Position numbers and translations under genes: made by a program. A DNA stretch of 64,000 bases from Sphingobacterium cavernae (GTDB lineage: Bacteria; Bacteroidota; Bacteroidia; Sphingobacteriales; Sphingobacteriaceae): the NCBI RefSeq assembly GCF_008520265.1, contig NZ_VIQM01000116.1:46431-110430 (forward strand), in the 5' to 3' direction. The stretch's first letter is position 1. Each line of letters begins with the position of its first letter. The notes under the pieces are model-generated. The model searched no databases, was not told where the DNA came from, and worked only from the letters and a program-made list of their open reading frames with translations. Shown here piece after piece: positions 40,222-48,308 of the stretch.

Positions 40222-40670
40222 TGATTTTTAAAATAAATTTTGAAATACTTAATCGGCACAAATAAAAATCCGAAACATTCGCCTTCTTCTTTATTCACAT
40301 GTTTGTGGTGCTGTTTATGTGCGCGTCTAATAGCTAATAGATAAGGTGACTGCGTATCTCTTAGAAGCTTAATTCGTTGATGTATAAATATGTCATGTAC
40401 AAAGAAATAGGCTATTCCATATAAAGTAATGCCTAATCCGATAAAGAATAAATAATTTACTTCTCCACGGGTACCAAAATAGAATAATAGAATAGCAGGT
40501 ATTGAAAAAATAAAGAAGAAATAATCATTTTTTTCAAATACACCCTCGTGACTATGGTCGTGGTGATCTTTATGTAAAGACCATAAAAATCCATGCATTA
40601 CGTATTTATGCATAAACCAAGTTACGGGCTCCATGCAAATAAAAGTTATTAGCAGTATTAATATATTCAT
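40218..40670 (-). CDS. crtZ: Beta-carotene hydroxylase
   Basis: The 150-residue membrane di-iron enzyme has the expected histidine clusters: HKYVMHGFLWSLHKDHHDHS near residue 22, HDIFIHQRI near 90, and RRAHKQHHKH near 112. It adds hydroxyls to the beta-rings (zeaxanthin). It overlaps its neighbours by 4 bp on both sides. Confidence 0.93.
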   Translation of the reverse strand: MNILILLITFICMEPVTWFMHKYVMHGFLWSLHKDHHDHSHEGVFEKNDYFFFIFSIPAILLFYFGTRGEVNYLFFIGLGITLYGIAYFFVHDIFIHQRIKLLRDTQSPYLLAIRRAHKQHHKHVNKEEGECFGFLFVPIKYFKIYFKNQ

Positions 40671-41125
40671 TTTGTTAATTTCACTTTTAATAATTCTTTT
40701 ATGTCTTTTTGTAAAGACACATCTTTAGTTGTCTTAAAATCTTGCAACATCTTTTTGTCTTCCGAAATCTCAGCATTATAGCCTAGAGACTTTGGAATTG
40801 AAATCTGTATTGCATATCGTACGTAGCGTAATTCTATATCATTAGGCGATTGTGCAATTGCTTTTTCTAATAATTTTTTCCCATCATTGAATGATCCTAA
40901 TTTCTTTATTGGATTCAGTTGATGATTGGCTTTAATCATCGTAAAAGCTCCCAAATATCCCACGGATTTTACATTTTCTTTGTTCTTTTCTAAAGAACTC
41001 AACATGGCATAGCATACAGATTTATTTTCTGGGGCTATAGCAAGATTTTTTCTTATAGTTGAAAAGTTGTCATTCGCAAAATTTTGAAATGGTAAAAAGA
41101 GCAATACAATTATAAGCCACTTCAT
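40667..41125 (-). CDS. Unknown periplasmic protein embedded in the carotenoid operon
   Basis: The 152-residue protein starts with a signal peptide (MKWLIIVLLFLPFQNFAND) and is then soluble and helical, with a repeat-like pattern (EKNKENVKSVGYLGAFTMIK, GKKLLEKAIAQSPNDIELRY) resembling TPR helices. I know no established function. It overlaps crtB and crtZ by 4 bp each, so it is fully integrated into the translational unit; export is surprising for a pigment operon whose enzymes act at the inner membrane. Roles in membrane organisation or enzyme assembly would be guesses. Confidence 0.85.
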   Translation of the reverse strand: MKWLIIVLLFLPFQNFANDNFSTIRKNLAIAPENKSVCYAMLSSLEKNKENVKSVGYLGAFTMIKANHQLNPIKKLGSFNDGKKLLEKAIAQSPNDIELRYVRYAIQISIPKSLGYNAEISEDKKMLQDFKTTKDVSLQKDIKELLKVKLTK

Positions 41126-41958
41126 ATTCTGTCTAATTTTAAATTCAAATACGATTCCATCATCAAATACATTTTCTGAGTATTTGGTACACTTGTGCGT
41201 TGTTGTAAAATATCTCTACTTGACTTCGAACGAATCTTTTTGAATAACGACCAATAATAGCGATAAGCCAAATACACCCCAAACTTAGAAGAATTCGGCA
41301 ACATTTTGATCCCAACCAGTGCTTCTTTAAATTCTCCTTCAATTTCATGCTCAATAATCTTCTTTGTTTCGTCATTGAAAGCAATAAAATCAAGATTTGG
41401 GAAGTAAAAACGTCCTAAAGTATAATAATCATCTTTAAGGTCACGCAAGAAATTGATTTTTTGAAAGGCACTTCCTAATTTCATAGCATAGGGCTTCAGC
41501 TCTTCGTATCTTTTTAAATCACCTTCTACAAATACATGTAAACACATTAATCCAACTACCTCAGCTGAGCCTAAGATGTATTCATCGTAATTCGCTTTCG
41601 TATAGATTACTTTGTCCAAGTCCATGGCCATACTATGCAAAAACTGGTCAATTAGCTTTTTATCAATTTTGTATTGATGTACAGTTTCTTGGAATGATTG
41701 AATTATAGGGTTTATTGATATTTTCTTATCAAGTGCATCATTTGTTTCTTGTATAAGTTGATTCAACAGTGTGCTTTGATCATAGCCGTGGAAGCTATCT
41801 ACAATTTCATCAGCCAACCGAACAAAACCATATATAGCATAGATTGCTGGTCTTAATTTTGAGTCTAAAGCTTTAATTCCTAATGAAAATGAAGTACTAT
41901 ACGTTTGTGTAGTACATTTACTTATTTTATAGGCTAAATTGTCATAAAGTGTTTTCAT
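41122..41958 (-). CDS. crtB: Phytoene synthase
   Basis: The 278-residue squalene/phytoene synthase family enzyme condenses two GGPP. It has FSLGIKALDSKLRPAIYAIYG, the first Asp-rich motif RLADEIVDSF near residue 48, and the second NFLRDLKDDYYTLGRFYFP near residue 168. The second motif has the DxxxD spacing of the family. It lies 11 bp after crtI and starts the overlapping series. Confidence 0.95.
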   Translation of the reverse strand: MKTLYDNLAYKISKCTTQTYSTSFSLGIKALDSKLRPAIYAIYGFVRLADEIVDSFHGYDQSTLLNQLIQETNDALDKKISINPIIQSFQETVHQYKIDKKLIDQFLHSMAMDLDKVIYTKANYDEYILGSAEVVGLMCLHVFVEGDLKRYEELKPYAMKLGSAFQKINFLRDLKDDYYTLGRFYFPNLDFIAFNDETKKIIEHEIEGEFKEALVGIKMLPNSSKFGVYLAYRYYWSLFKKIRSKSSRDILQQRTSVPNTQKMYLMMESYLNLKLDRI

Positions 41959-41969
41959 AGCTTAGCTTT

Positions 41970-43451
41970 TTAGATTTCGTTAGCAACTATTTTTCCGGAT
42001 ATAATTGATGGCGGAACACCTGGTCCCGGTACTGTTAATTGACCTGTATAATGTAGGTTTTTTAGTTTCTTATTGCGTATTGCAGGTTTAAATATAGCAG
42101 TTTGTTTTAATGTATTTGCCAAACCATATGCATTTCCTCCATACGCATTGTAATCTTCTTTGAAATTGTTGACACAATAGCTTTTCTTGTAAACGATTCG
42201 ATTTTCCAAATGCGTTATGCCTGTATGTTTTTCAATTCGAGCTAACATTTCTTGGAAATATTTTTCTCTTGTCTCCTCATTGTCTGCAATGTCATTTGCT
42301 ACTGGCATCAATAAGAAAAGGTTTTCATCATCTGGAGGCGCTACTGATGGATCTGTCTTGGACGGGCAACACACGTAAAATAACGGTTTATCTGGCCATT
42401 GTTTGTGTACGTAAATATCATCAATGTGTGCATCAAGTTCGTGTTCAAAGAATAGCGTATGGTGTTTAAGATTATCTATTTTTCCTTTTACACCTAAATA
42501 GAATATTAAGCAAGAAGGAGCGAAGGTTCTAGATTTCCAATATTTATCGTCGTAATTACGTGCGTTTTCTGGTAAAAGTTTTTCAGTATGATTATAGTCT
42601 ATTGAACTTATAACTTCATCAAAGAGAAGGTTATCACCATTAACTTGGATAGATTGAGCTTGGTTTGATTGCGTTTTAATCCCCTTAATTTCAGCGTTGA
42701 AGTGGAATTTTACACCTAAATTTTCAGCTACCTGTTGCATTGCTTTTATGACTTCAAAAAAACCACCCATCGGATACCAAGTTCCTAAAGCATAACCACC
42801 ATAATTCATTAAACTGTAAAGGGCTGGAATATTTGAAGGAGCAGCACCAAGAAATATAACAGGAAATTCCATGATCATTTTCAATCGACGATCACTAAAA
42901 AACTTATTTACATAATCATCGAAGTTACTTAATAAGTCAAGCTGCGTAGCATTTTTGAGTATCTTTAATGATGCAAATTCTGTCCAGCTATGACAAGGTT
43001 TATAAATGAATTGCTTCATACCTACCTCATATTTATTTTTGGCTGAACGCATAAACTCGTCTAATTTATGTCCTGCACCCGACTCATAGGATTCAAAAAG
43101 ATTTTTTAAATCTTCGTATTTTTCTGGGATGAGGATTTTGTCATTATCAAAAATAATTTCAAATTGGGGGTTTAAGGATATTAATTCATAGAAATCTGAT
43201 GTCGTGTATCCAAAGTCTTTAAAGAAATCTTCAAAAACATCTGGCATCCAATACCAGCTGGGACCCATATCAAAGGTGAAACCGTTGCTTGTTGTGAATT
43301 GTCGCGCGCGTCCACCCGCTGTGTCGTGCTTTTCAAAAACATGTACTTCATAGCCTTTCTTAGCAGCATAACACGCTGCCGAAAGCCCAGAAAATCCAGC
43401 TCCTAATATGGCTACTTTTTTAGATGTCTGTGTATCTTTTTTTAAACCCAT
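41970..43451 (-). CDS. crtI: Phytoene desaturase
   Basis: The 493-residue flavoprotein has the N-terminal dinucleotide fold KVAILGAGFSGLSAACYAAK, FDMGPSWYWMPDVFEDFF, and the C-terminal crtI signature LKNLHYTGQLTVPGPGVPPS. It desaturates phytoene to lycopene. It leads the pigment operon; its start lies 131 bp from the end of the marR gene, and a GTATAAATGTATAC palindrome overlaps its ribosome-site region. Confidence 0.96.
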   Translation of the reverse strand: MGLKKDTQTSKKVAILGAGFSGLSAACYAAKKGYEVHVFEKHDTAGGRARQFTTSNGFTFDMGPSWYWMPDVFEDFFKDFGYTTSDFYELISLNPQFEIIFDNDKILIPEKYEDLKNLFESYESGAGHKLDEFMRSAKNKYEVGMKQFIYKPCHSWTEFASLKILKNATQLDLLSNFDDYVNKFFSDRRLKMIMEFPVIFLGAAPSNIPALYSLMNYGGYALGTWYPMGGFFEVIKAMQQVAENLGVKFHFNAEIKGIKTQSNQAQSIQVNGDNLLFDEVISSIDYNHTEKLLPENARNYDDKYWKSRTFAPSCLIFYLGVKGKIDNLKHHTLFFEHELDAHIDDIYVHKQWPDKPLFYVCCPSKTDPSVAPPDDENLFLLMPVANDIADNEETREKYFQEMLARIEKHTGITHLENRIVYKKSYCVNNFKEDYNAYGGNAYGLANTLKQTAIFKPAIRNKKLKNLHYTGQLTVPGPGVPPSIISGKIVANEI

Positions 43452-43454
43452 TTA

Positions 43455-43468
43455 GTATAAATGTATAC
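43455..43468. promoter_or_regulatory. Candidate operator 1 at crtI
   Basis: GTATAAATGTATAC has perfect 5-bp arms (GTATA / TATAC) immediately upstream of the crtI ATG. A related 14-mer (43486-43499) lies 31 bp away, about three helical turns. Assignment to the neighbouring MarR-type regulator is inference. Confidence 0.4.
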
Positions 43469-43485
43469 GTTAATAATTTATAAAA

Positions 43486-43499
43486 GTATAAAATTGTAC
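43486..43499. promoter_or_regulatory. Candidate operator 2 at crtI
   Basis: GTATAAAATTGTAC is an imperfect inverted repeat related to the site at 43455; GTTATTTTATAC at 43515-43526 is a weaker third copy. Confidence 0.35.
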
Positions 43500-43581
43500 T
43501 GTTTATAGCAAGCCGTTATTTTATACAAACTAATTTATTTTAAAAAAGTTTTAATTGATATACGATAAATGTAAATAAAAT

Positions 43582-44250
43582 TTATTCATTGTTCGCTATA
43601 GTATAGCTTTCGTACGCTTCTTGAAGCAGTTCGTTGGGCGTGAGATTTTTATTGTAAATTTTTTGATGAAATTTATCCATTTTGGTAAGCAATCTTAAAA
43701 GCTCATATTTTTCTTCATTAGTCAAATCCGCAGTGACGATTTTTGTCGCTTTACGGATATCGTCCATTTTATAGTTTAGGTAGTTTAAGCCTTCCTCAGT
43801 GATTTCTAAAATTTTACTGCGCTTATCTTTTGTGGAATCCACTTGTGTAGCCCAACCGCATTTTATTAGTCTATTAATTATTTGGATACCAGTAGGCTTA
43901 TCCATTTTATTACGCCTAATCAATTCTGTTTTAGGCATGGCACCAAAAGAATTAAGTGTGATTAAGTATATAAACTCATCTTGCGTCGAGAATTGAGAAT
44001 CGTGGATGGCTGATTTAGAATAGCTTTTGGCATATTTGTTCATATGAACTAGGAGCGTGCTTATTATACTCTCTATGGATCGACCATTAAGTTTACCTTC
44101 CCATTCCATCTCTGGTTGTAAGGTATCCGGCTTGGTGTCCTTTATCCATTGGAAAAAACCATCAACATTGGCAGAATAATCGCTATTTTGGTTGTTATTC
44201 TCAAAAGACTCGACTTGAGTCAACAAATTTCTAATCAGATCGTAATTCAT
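43582..44250 (-). CDS. MarR family regulator upstream of carotenoid genes
   Basis: The 222-residue protein has the winged helix of MarR proteins (GAMPKTELIRRNKMDKPTGI, then the wing DSTKDKRSKILEITEEGLNYL) with long helical ends for dimerisation. It is larger than the usual 140-160 residues because of an N-terminal helical extension. It is transcribed toward crtI and likely controls the operon. Its own -7-like TATATTTG on the minus strand lies at 44267-44274, and GAATAAATTTATAC at 44285-44298 matches the candidate operator. Confidence 0.87.
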   Translation of the reverse strand: MNYDLIRNLLTQVESFENNNQNSDYSANVDGFFQWIKDTKPDTLQPEMEWEGKLNGRSIESIISTLLVHMNKYAKSYSKSAIHDSQFSTQDEFIYLITLNSFGAMPKTELIRRNKMDKPTGIQIINRLIKCGWATQVDSTKDKRSKILEITEEGLNYLNYKMDDIRKATKIVTADLTNEEKYELLRLLTKMDKFHQKIYNKNLTPNELLQEAYESYTIANNE

Positions 44251-44284
44251 TGCGTAATAAAAAGTACAAATATAAACTAAATTA

Positions 44285-44298
44285 GAATAAATTTATAC
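44285..44298. promoter_or_regulatory. Candidate operator at the marR promoter
   Basis: GAATAAATTTATAC is a near-palindrome (one mismatch from GTATAAATTTATAC), 11 bp beyond the -7-like element, so it would cover the -33 zone of the marR promoter. Confidence 0.35.
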
Positions 44299-44461
44299 AA
44301 TGAAGTAATTGTTATGATGTGCTTTTATTAGTTTTGAAATTTTTGTAGTTTTTCTTTGGATAAAATACTTAGAATTAAAGTAACAAATACCTGTTTGCAT
44401 TAAAAGTTAAACTGTTGTTCATCTGAAAGGTTATAACCATAAACAATTAAAATAGATAATT

Positions 44462-44986
44462 ATGGCTACATCAAAACAAAATCAAGGTATGAAAAATGCA
44501 CACTTACATGAATTATTAGTTGATGGATTGAAAGATATGTTAGGTGCGGAACGTCAATTACTTAAAGGTTTGAAAAAAATGACTACAGCAGCACAAAATC
44601 CAACATTGAAAGACGCTTTTCAAACACATTATACGCAAACTGAAAATCAAATTGAAAAACTAAAAAAGGTGTTTGGTGATTTAGGAATCACTGCACGGGG
44701 TAAAAAGTGTAAAGCTATGGAAGGCTTATTGGTAGAAGCTGATGAAATTGCGGAAGAGTTTGCAGATAGTCCTGAAGTTTTAGATGCTGCACTCATTACT
44801 GCAGCACAAAAAGTGGAACATTATGAAATTGCTTCATATGGCTGTTTGGTAACATTTGCTTCATTAATGGAACACGACAATGCAGCTTCGATTCTAAAAG
44901 AAATTTTAACTGAAGAAAAAGAAACGGACCAATTATTAACGACCATAGCGATGGAACAATCAAACGTCGTTGGTGAGTCAAAATAA
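44462..44986 (+). CDS. DUF892/YciF-family ferritin-like protein
   Basis: The 174-residue four-helix protein has LHELLVDGLKDMLGAERQLL near residue 14 and HYEIASYGCLVTFASLMEHD near residue 120. Carboxylate and His residues (E, EH, HYE) are placed as in ferritin-like di-iron folds. YciF-type proteins are induced by osmotic and general stress; the biochemical role is unsettled. It opens the stress-associated stretch and is followed by a terminator and an IS110 element. Confidence 0.9.
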   Translation: MATSKQNQGMKNAHLHELLVDGLKDMLGAERQLLKGLKKMTTAAQNPTLKDAFQTHYTQTENQIEKLKKVFGDLGITARGKKCKAMEGLLVEADEIAEEFADSPEVLDAALITAAQKVEHYEIASYGCLVTFASLMEHDNAASILKEILTEEKETDQLLTTIAMEQSNVVGESK

Positions 44987-45022
44987 AAAGTCATTATATC
45001 ACACAAAATTTTAGGGTCAGGG

Positions 45023-45056
45023 AATAGCAACGCATATTGAGTTGCTATTTTTTTAT
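45023..45056 (+). terminator. Terminator of the ferritin-like gene
   Basis: The stem aatagcaac / gttgctatt with a 9-nt loop is followed by T7. Confidence 0.85.
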
Positions 45057-45059
45057 GTT

Positions 45060-45256
45060 TCCTCTATAAATTAACTCCAACACAGTTCCCTTGCGCATTG
45101 GGTTTTGCGATTTTCCTCTTCGAGTTTGGTCAGCCGTAATGCTGGCATTAACTCATGCTTGTGTACTTATAGCCTTTTCAGGCATTTGCATTGGCCAATT
45201 TAAAAACGGGGTCTTTTAGCCACCATAAACATAACCGGCCTTTACGCTAAAAAATC
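45060..45256 (-). ncRNA. Candidate bridge-RNA region of the IS110 element
   Basis: This is 197 non-coding bases immediately 3' of the transposase stop, less AT-rich than usual intergenic DNA here, with short hairpins (cagc / gctg around 45131-45144; tggcc near 45191-45197). IS110-family recombinases use a bridge RNA from a non-coding end. No RNA evidence here; purely a positional candidate. Confidence 0.3.
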
Positions 45257-46453
45257 TCATGGTTTAAGTTTCGCTATGCGTTCCATTTCTTTTTGGTGAT
45301 ACTTTATCTTGGCGTCTAGTTTGGCTGGTTCGTAAACCACCTGTAGTGCTGGATTATAAGGGGGTAAGTCTTTTAAGATATTCCATATAACAACGGATAT
45401 TTTTCGTGCAATAGCGATCAGGGCCTTTTTCGAGGATTTTCTTACACTTAGACGGTTGAATTTATCTTTAAAATAGGAGCCTTTACAGCGGCTTGCCGCC
45501 CAGGCCACCTGTACCAGTATTGGCTTGAGATATCTGTTTCCTTTAGTGATCGCTGTACTTTTATATTTCCCTGCGCTTTCATCATTCTTTGGTCGTAATC
45601 CGACCCATCCACTCAGTTTACCACTGTTTTCAAAAACTTTCATGTCTGCGCCGGTCTCGGCGATGATCACAGCGGAACTGATACGGCTAACGCCGGGAAT
45701 CGTCTTTAGCAAGGCACTCTGCCGTGGAAAATCACGCAGGCAGATAGCTTCAATCTTTTCTATATACTCAACAGACTGCTTGATCAACAGGTCATATTCA
45801 GCTTTTGCCATCTGTAGGTTGAAGCGGTGGTGCTCTTTCATGCAGCCGGTTAGGGCTGCTGCCAGCTTTCCGTTTTCTTTGTTCTTCTTACTGGCGTATA
45901 CCAGTTTGCTTAAACGTATGGCATCACGCTCACCAGCTATCAGAGCATCAATGACACTCAGCATACTTTTTCCTCCGATATCCGTCACAAGACTACCTAA
46001 ACGGATTCCGGCCTGTACGAGGATATTGTCCATTTTGGTAAGCACACGAACTATCCGCTGCTGCAACTTGCTATAAGAACGGGTGTAGCTCCTGAGTTCC
46101 TGTATTCGCTCGCCAGGCACAAAACTCCTGCGAAGCATATCCTTGTGAAGTAACTGGGCAATCCACTGTGCATCCTTTACATCGCTTTTCCGACCGGGAA
46201 GCTGTTAGATTAAAAAGGGATTCACCAGCATAAGATCAAAACCCATTTCACTGAGAATATTCCAAACGGGAATCCAGTAGATACTGGTACTTTCCATGGC
46301 TACACGTTTGACATCTGAAGTTCTAAGGTATTCACCGAGCTTCCGAATTCCCGTGCCGAAGGTCTCAAAAACCTCCACATCTGAGTAATGCTTTCCATCA
46401 AATACGGCACAAAAAATGCTATCTTTGTGTACGTCAAGTCCTGCTGTTTTCAT
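45257..46453 (-). pseudogene. IS110-family transposase, interrupted by an in-frame TAA
   Basis: The start is MKTAGLDVHKDSIF at 46453. The RuvC-like DEDD domain (GLDVHKD, MESTSIYWIPVW, GRKSDVKDAQWIAQLL) and the C-terminal Tnp_20 domain (LLKTIPGVSRISSAVIIAE, GLRPKNDESAGKYKSTAITK) are all present in one frame of 399 codons. Codon 83 is TAA, within NPFLI-stop-QLPGRKSD. Relatives have a sense residue, often Lys, before LPGRK. Without readthrough only 82 residues are made, so the copy is probably inactive in cis. An internal start at 46138 could give a C-terminal fragment. Confidence 0.88.
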
Positions 46454-46578
46454 ATTGCTTTTTTTTACAACATAAAGATAATCAGTAGGACTGACTTTTT
46501 TTTTGGAGGGGTAGTTCCCTCAATTTTTATCCGCTTGTGTGTAATTAAAAAATTAAATGTAGATTTAAATGCGTGGAG

Positions 46579-46616
46579 AAAAAAATAGCGCAGTTACTCG
46601 AAAAAGTGCTGCGCTA
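46579..46616 (-). terminator. Terminator of the acidic-protein gene
   Basis: The stem tagcgcag / ctgcgcta ends in an A run on the plus strand, so a T run on the minus strand, 43 bp past the stop of the acidic-protein gene. Confidence 0.7.
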
Positions 46617-46658
46617 ACTATATAGATTTGGATAATTGTGGATTGTTAAAGAGTTTTA

Positions 46659-47057
46659 TTAGAGGATTTGATCATCTTCAATATCCTCATCAATCATATC
46701 ATCATCTGCTTCAGTTGGATCGATGTCTAAATCATCAATTTCTTCATCAGGCTCTATTTCATCTAGGTCGGGTACAGGTTCTTCCATTGGGATATCATCA
46801 AGATTTTCGTCACCTTGTCTTTCTTCGAATTCTTCCGGATCAGGCATATTTTCTTCTTCACCTGCAGGAATTGTATCGTCTAAAGTTTGACCTGGTTTAA
46901 TTAAGTTTTCCTCGTCTTGCAATGTTTCGTTTACATCAGAATCGTCGCTATCTATTGTTCCAGGTGTGTTTCCTATAGTACCTGGATTATTACTTTCCAT
47001 CATAATGCAAACTATTGGACCTAGTCCTTGCGTTGCTGATATTGTTAGTGTTTTCAT
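46659..47057 (-). CDS. Small highly acidic protein of unknown function
   Basis: The 132-residue protein is extremely acidic (DEEIDDLDIDPTEADDDMID near the C-terminus) and low in complexity, rich in Asp, Glu, Pro. A short N-terminal part (TISATQGLGPIVCIMM) is less polar. It is probably intrinsically disordered. I do not recognise a family. The opposite strand is open too, but its translation is a His/Leu/Gln-rich shadow. It follows the IS110 element and precedes the CinA-type gene on the other strand. Confidence 0.6.
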   Translation of the reverse strand: MKTLTISATQGLGPIVCIMMESNNPGTIGNTPGTIDSDDSDVNETLQDEENLIKPGQTLDDTIPAGEEENMPDPEEFEERQGDENLDDIPMEEPVPDLDEIEPDEEIDDLDIDPTEADDDMIDEDIEDDQIL

Positions 47058-47246
47058 AGTAAATAAAATGTTAATGTACTCTAAGAACCACTGAATGACT
47101 TGATTAGTTTTAAGAAATAATACGTTAAATGGGTTGTTATAAACACGTGTTACTGGAGAATTATGGCGTGTTAAAACTTAAAATCCAAAGTTTATTCAAC
47201 TATTAGGGGTTTCAAATGTTAATTCTTAAGAAGCATAGAAGATAAT

Positions 47247-47759
47247 ATGAGCAGAAACATAATAGATGAACGCAGTTTATTTCGTTTGGGAAGTTGGCTT
47301 TCGGATAATAAGTTGAAGCTAGTATGCGCTGAAAGTATGACTACAGGTTTTTTGAGTAGTATTTTCGGTTTAGAGGTTTGTAGCGGGGATTATTATCTTG
47401 GTTCTGTTGTTTGTTATGATAACGAAATGAAAGAAAGGTTATTAGATATCTCTCCTTCATTGATAGAAACGCATACAGCAGAATCACAAGAGGTAACTTT
47501 AGCGATGTTGCGCGGTCTGCAGAATCTGGTGCCATATTCGGATGTATACCTCAGCATAACAGGTCTTGCGTTTGACAGTTCAAATTCCAAGCAAAACCGT
47601 CCAATAGGACTTGTTTATTATGCTTTTAGCTATAAAGGAAATCAACATGTTGTCGAGAAGCAATTTAAAGGTAATGCAGGACAGATAATCATTGCTACCT
47701 GTAATAGTATTTTTTCTGATTTGTATTCTTGGCTACAATCACTGCATACGAATACGTAA
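47247..47759 (+). CDS. CinA C-terminal-domain protein (NMN amidohydrolase type)
   Basis: The 170-residue protein matches the PncC/CinA C-terminal domain: LVCAESMTTGFLSSIFG near residue 28, YYLGSVVCYDNEMKERLL near 64, and SDVYLSITGLAF near 108. Typical members deamidate nicotinamide mononucleotide in pyridine salvage; the usual GPGG/TGIAGP motif is replaced here by SITGLAFDSSN, so activity is uncertain. A small lipoprotein gene follows by 17 bp. Confidence 0.83.
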   Translation: MSRNIIDERSLFRLGSWLSDNKLKLVCAESMTTGFLSSIFGLEVCSGDYYLGSVVCYDNEMKERLLDISPSLIETHTAESQEVTLAMLRGLQNLVPYSDVYLSITGLAFDSSNSKQNRPIGLVYYAFSYKGNQHVVEKQFKGNAGQIIIATCNSIFSDLYSWLQSLHTNT

Positions 47760-47776
47760 ACTTTAAAATTAACGCT

Positions 47777-47998
47777 ATGAAAAATTTAAGTATTTTATCA
47801 ATTTTATTATTGTCCTTACTAATTGGTTGCGGGCAATCAACTAATGAATCACAAGAGAATGAAGAAAATTCGCCAGGACCAGTAACTGAGGCGGATAAAC
47901 AGCGGTATAATTTAAATTCCAATGATGAACTCATATACGGCACGGTGGATACTTTAAATCAAGATTCCCTTCGTATGGACAGTTTAAAGAAACCCTAG
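47777..47998 (+). CDS. Small lipoprotein
   Basis: Start at ATG 47777; the frame is open earlier but inside the preceding gene. 73 residues: lipoprotein signal ending LSLLIGC, Glu/Asn-rich stretch, then a soluble tail (YNLNSNDELIYGTVDTLNQD). No family recognised. Short Bacteroidota lipoproteins of this layout are common near stress genes. Confidence 0.68.
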   Translation: MKNLSILSILLLSLLIGCGQSTNESQENEENSPGPVTEADKQRYNLNSNDELIYGTVDTLNQDSLRMDSLKKP

Positions 47999-48068
47999 TT
48001 AACATCTAGGTGGCATAGATTCTGAAGCGAAGAACAAATAGATTTTTACACATCATAAATCACATAAT

Positions 48069-48272
48069 ATGGCTACGATACATGAAGATAAACCTCTGGG
48101 TAGGGATATGCAAAAAAAGAAAAAAGAAATTTTAACAAAAGATGGTCACAAAGAAATTGATCGCGATATTAAATTGGATGGTGATGCCGAAGCTGGTGTT
48201 GATCCTCAAGTTGAGCAGCTGAATGACATGCCCAATGATCCAACTGATATGCCCAAAGAAAAGAATGACTAA
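48069..48272 (+). CDS. Small hydrophilic protein of unknown function
   Basis: 67 residues, charged throughout (DMQKKKKEILTKDGHKEIDR, DMPNDPTDMPKEKND), no hydrophobic segment, probably disordered. The start ATG follows 69 bp after the lipoprotein stop and a terminator follows at once. It resembles small stress-induced hydrophilic proteins in composition only. Confidence 0.6.
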   Translation: MATIHEDKPLGRDMQKKKKEILTKDGHKEIDRDIKLDGDAEAGVDPQVEQLNDMPNDPTDMPKEKND

Positions 48273-48276
48273 AAAC

Positions 48277-48307
48277 AAAAATGGTGTTCAACAGGAACAC
48301 CATTTTT
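48277..48307. terminator. Terminator between small ORF and sigma factor gene
   Basis: A 13-bp stem aaaaatggtgttc / gaacaccattttt with loop aacag lies between convergent genes. Confidence 0.88.
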
Positions 48308-48308
48308 A

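Larger units (their letters stand above)
45057..46570 (-). mobile_element. IS110-family insertion element (approximate ends)
   Basis: The element contains a DEDD-type transposase gene (45257-46453) read on the minus strand, with about 200 bp of non-coding DNA 3' of it and about 100 bp 5'. IS110 elements lack terminal inverted repeats and often lack target duplications, so the ends cannot be fixed by sight; I bounded them by flanking terminators. The long 3' non-coding end is where a bridge RNA could be encoded in some members. Confidence 0.7.

Noticed and set aside
45525..46076. Plus-strand frame of 183 codons inside the IS110 transposase
   Set aside because: Antisense shadow of a well-recognised transposase domain; no independent support.
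46628..46900. Plus-strand open frame of 90 codons
   Set aside because: It is the antisense of the Asp/Glu-rich codons of the minus-strand acidic protein, giving a His/Leu/Gln-rich product without start signals.
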